Both the position numbers and the translations under genes were made by a program. A stretch of DNA of 64,000 nucleotides from an archaeon (GTDB lineage Archaea; Nanobdellota; Nanobdellia; Woesearchaeales; GW2011-AR15), in contig JABHXU010000020.1 in the NCBI GenBank assembly GCA_018657065.1, forward strand, positions 185,100 through 249,099, in the 5' to 3' direction. Below the pieces are notes generated by a model. That model saw only the letters and a program-made list of their open reading frames with translations, made no database searches and was not told where the DNA came from. Position 1 is the stretch's first letter; each line of letters starts with the position of its first letter. Below, one piece after another: positions 62,527-64,000 of this stretch.

Positions 62527-63129
62527 ATGAGAACTTTTTTTCAAGAATATCACTTTAAAAGAAAATTTGCACATTTTTCTTTTGGAATCTTTCTTGTGGT
62601 TCTAATGAATAGTGGTCTTAATCAAATTTTCATGCTACATTTTTTAGTTTTAACAATAATAATTGGTTTAATTTTAAGCATTTTTATAAAATATAAAAAA
62701 CCTAAATTATTAGTCTACCTATTAGAACAATTTGAAAAACCTCAAGACGTTAAAAATTTTCCAGGAAGAGGTTCAATTTATTTTACCATTGGTGCTTTAG
62801 TTAGTATTGCTTTATTCTCAAAAGAAATTGCATCTGCATCAATTTTAATCTTAACATTTGGAGATCCTGCAGCATTTATTGTTGGAAAATATTATGGGAA
62901 AAAAAAATTAATTGTGAATAAAAATAAACTTCTTGAAGGAACAATTGCAGGAACATTTATAGGAACTGCTTTAGCTACATTATTTGTTCCTTTTCCTATA
63001 GCATTTTTTGGCGCAGCATTTGGTATGATGGCTGAAGCAATTGAATTAAAATACCTTCATTTTGATGATAATTTCTTTATTCCATTTGTTTCTGGCTTAG
63101 TTATGACGCTATTAACATCTCTTCTATAA
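62527..63129 (+). CDS. Diacylglycerol/polyprenol kinase-like membrane protein
   Basis: 200 residues with six or seven helices. The N-terminal FKRKFAHFSFGIFLVVL, NFPGRGSIYFTIGALVSI, and ILTFGDPAAFIVGKYYGKKKLIVNKNKLLEGTIAGTFIGT with conserved GDPAA, K and E-G, mark the CTP-dependent kinase family that includes dolichol kinase Sec59, Dgk1 and phytol kinase. It should phosphorylate a lipid alcohol at the membrane. It follows the DedA gene by 20 bp, a plausible lipid-carrier unit. Confidence 0.83.
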   Translation: MRTFFQEYHFKRKFAHFSFGIFLVVLMNSGLNQIFMLHFLVLTIIIGLILSIFIKYKKPKLLVYLLEQFEKPQDVKNFPGRGSIYFTIGALVSIALFSKEIASASILILTFGDPAAFIVGKYYGKKKLIVNKNKLLEGTIAGTFIGTALATLFVPFPIAFFGAAFGMMAEAIELKYLHFDDNFFIPFVSGLVMTLLTSLL

Positions 63130-63180
63130 ATTTACCGCAATATTTAAAACAGAGTTGTGTTTTCTTTTTTAAATCCAAAT

Positions 63181-63254
63181 GGGGCTATGGTGTAGCTTGG
63201 CTATCACTCAACGTTTGGGGCGTTGCAACCCGTGTTCGAATCACGGTAGCCCCA
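63181..63254 (+). tRNA. tRNA-Pro(UGG)
   Basis: Acceptor GGGGCTA/TAGCCCC with A73, anticodon arm CAACG-TTTGGGG-CGTTG giving UGG, T-arm CGTG-TTCGAAT-CACG. No intron. TATTTAAAA at about 35 bp upstream is the probable TATA box. Confidence 0.94.
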
Positions 63255-63337
63255 CTTTCTTAATTTTTTTGAATTATTTATTTATATGTAAAGCTCCCAG
63301 AGCCCCCGATATTTTTAAAATTCTAAGAAATGATAAT

Positions 63338-64000
63338 TTAATTGAATGCAGGTTCAAGATGTCTTGAATGTTCTAAATAATTAAATTTATTCCAATGATC
63401 CATATTTACTCCTGAATCATAAGTTTCTTTTAATTTTCTTTCAAATCTTTCTTGCTGATCTCCTCTTGTAAATCTAGCTGTCATAACTGCATATCTTTCT
63501 CCATCTAATACCAGATCATTTACAGCAACTGAAGGACTCTCTGATCTAGGAACAATTGAAGTAAAAGGAATAATTCCACTTGTATCCCTAGCTAAAAACA
63601 TATCTGAATATAAAACACCAACTTCATCTGCCATAAATGGAAGATAAGGATCTAATTCTTTTTTTAAATCACTAAGATTTCTTCCTAATAAATCAGCAAG
63701 TTTAGGTAATCTTGAAATTTCTCTTTTTGTAATATTAACTAATTTCCCATTTTCAGGTCTATAAAGTTCTAATTCCCCATCAGATGTTATTTCCCCATTT
63801 TCCTTAGTTAAATAATTTGGATCCATAATTCCTGCAATATTTCCAAATTCATTTCCAAGTGCAGTCATAAAATGGTTCCATGGTCTTTTTATTTGTTTTC
63901 TCAAATCTCTATTTGAAGATTTTCTATAATCTGCAGCTCTAACTAAATAAATTGCAGTTGTCACTTCTAATGAATTGTTTTCATTAGATTTTTCATCGTA
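63338..64000 (-). CDS. Hypothetical protein, cut by right window edge
   Basis: The frame has no stop from 63338 to the window edge, so the true start lies outside; GTG at 63964 is only an internal candidate. The visible ~220 residues are soluble (VTTAIYLVRAADYRKSSNRDLRKQIKRPW ... YLEHSRHLEPAFN), with a charged N-terminal part and a central LPFMADEVGVLYSDMFLARDTSG segment. No motif recognised. Confidence 0.62.
   Translation of the reverse strand, partial: YDEKSNENNSLEVTTAIYLVRAADYRKSSNRDLRKQIKRPWNHFMTALGNEFGNIAGIMDPNYLTKENGEITSDGELELYRPENGKLVNITKREISRLPKLADLLGRNLSDLKKELDPYLPFMADEVGVLYSDMFLARDTSGIIPFTSIVPRSESPSVAVNDLVLDGERYAVMTARFTRGDQQERFERKLKETYDSGVNMDHWNKFNYLEHSRHLEPAFN

Overview
The window reads as a chromosomal segment of an AT-rich DPANN archaeon, most likely Woesearchaeota/Pacearchaeota-like (taxon inferred from gene content, not proven). 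Archaeal markers are NMD3, DNA topoisomerase VI subunits A and B, ribosomal protein eS1, RNase P subunit Rpp21, archaeal-type CCA-adding enzyme, a Hel308-family helicase, a RecJ-like DHH nuclease and intron-containing tRNA genes. Bacterial-type genes sit among them: uvrA, uvrB, uvrC, gyrB, rlmH and two RsuA/RluB-type pseudouridine synthases. Most genes have a TATA-like box close upstream and no Shine-Dalgarno sequence, which suggests mainly leaderless messages. A minority carry clear GGTGAT/GAGGTG sites.

Layout. 1-9.5 kb: a cysteine-rich lipoprotein cut by the left edge, NMD3, a small RNA candidate, a frameshifted gene, a Hel308 lacking its first ATPase domain, rlmH, and a tRNA block (Thr, Phe with intron, an unexplained GC-rich element, Ile with two apparent introns), then a THUMP methyltransferase and a permuted GTPase. 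9.6-18.7 kb: a cell-surface region with a 1313-residue MopE/thrombospondin-type-3 protein and two paralogous pilin-like surface proteins. 18.7-27 kb: an intron-containing tRNA-Cys and the UvrABC repair genes around a gene-poor 0.5 kb stretch rich in inverted repeats. 27-37 kb: membrane proteins, a metalloprotease, RNA-modification genes, a translationally coupled pair of large unknown proteins (31.0-34.8 kb) and a decayed gene. 37-42 kb: topoisomerase VI, a CARF-wHTH regulator and a TrmB-like regulator. 42-47 kb: a thioredoxin/glutaredoxin/DsbA set. 47-53 kb: RecJ-like nuclease, a fragment of Dph2, two overlapping micro-genes behind a structured leader, Rpp21 and eS1. 53-64 kb: gyrB, CCA enzyme, a pilin-like protein coupled to a secreted glycosidase-like protein, a Kazal-type lipoprotein, DedA and polyprenol/diacylglycerol kinase-like membrane proteins, tRNA-Pro, and a protein cut by the right edge.

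Themes: tRNA maturation (introns, CCA addition, RNase P, base modification); topology and DNA repair (Topo VI, gyrase B, UvrABC, Hel308 and RecJ families); an envelope repertoire with a recurring N-terminal K-x-S-Q-x-S signal; thiol-disulfide exchange across the membrane; and gene reduction (domain-less helicase, Dph2 fragment, two broken genes). The most unusual observation is a 19-nt sequence in a promoter-preceded small RNA candidate at 2.35 kb that is complementary, 18 of 19 positions, to the folded leader of the two micro-genes at 49.6 kb. All functions are inferred from reading the sequence; no database search was run.
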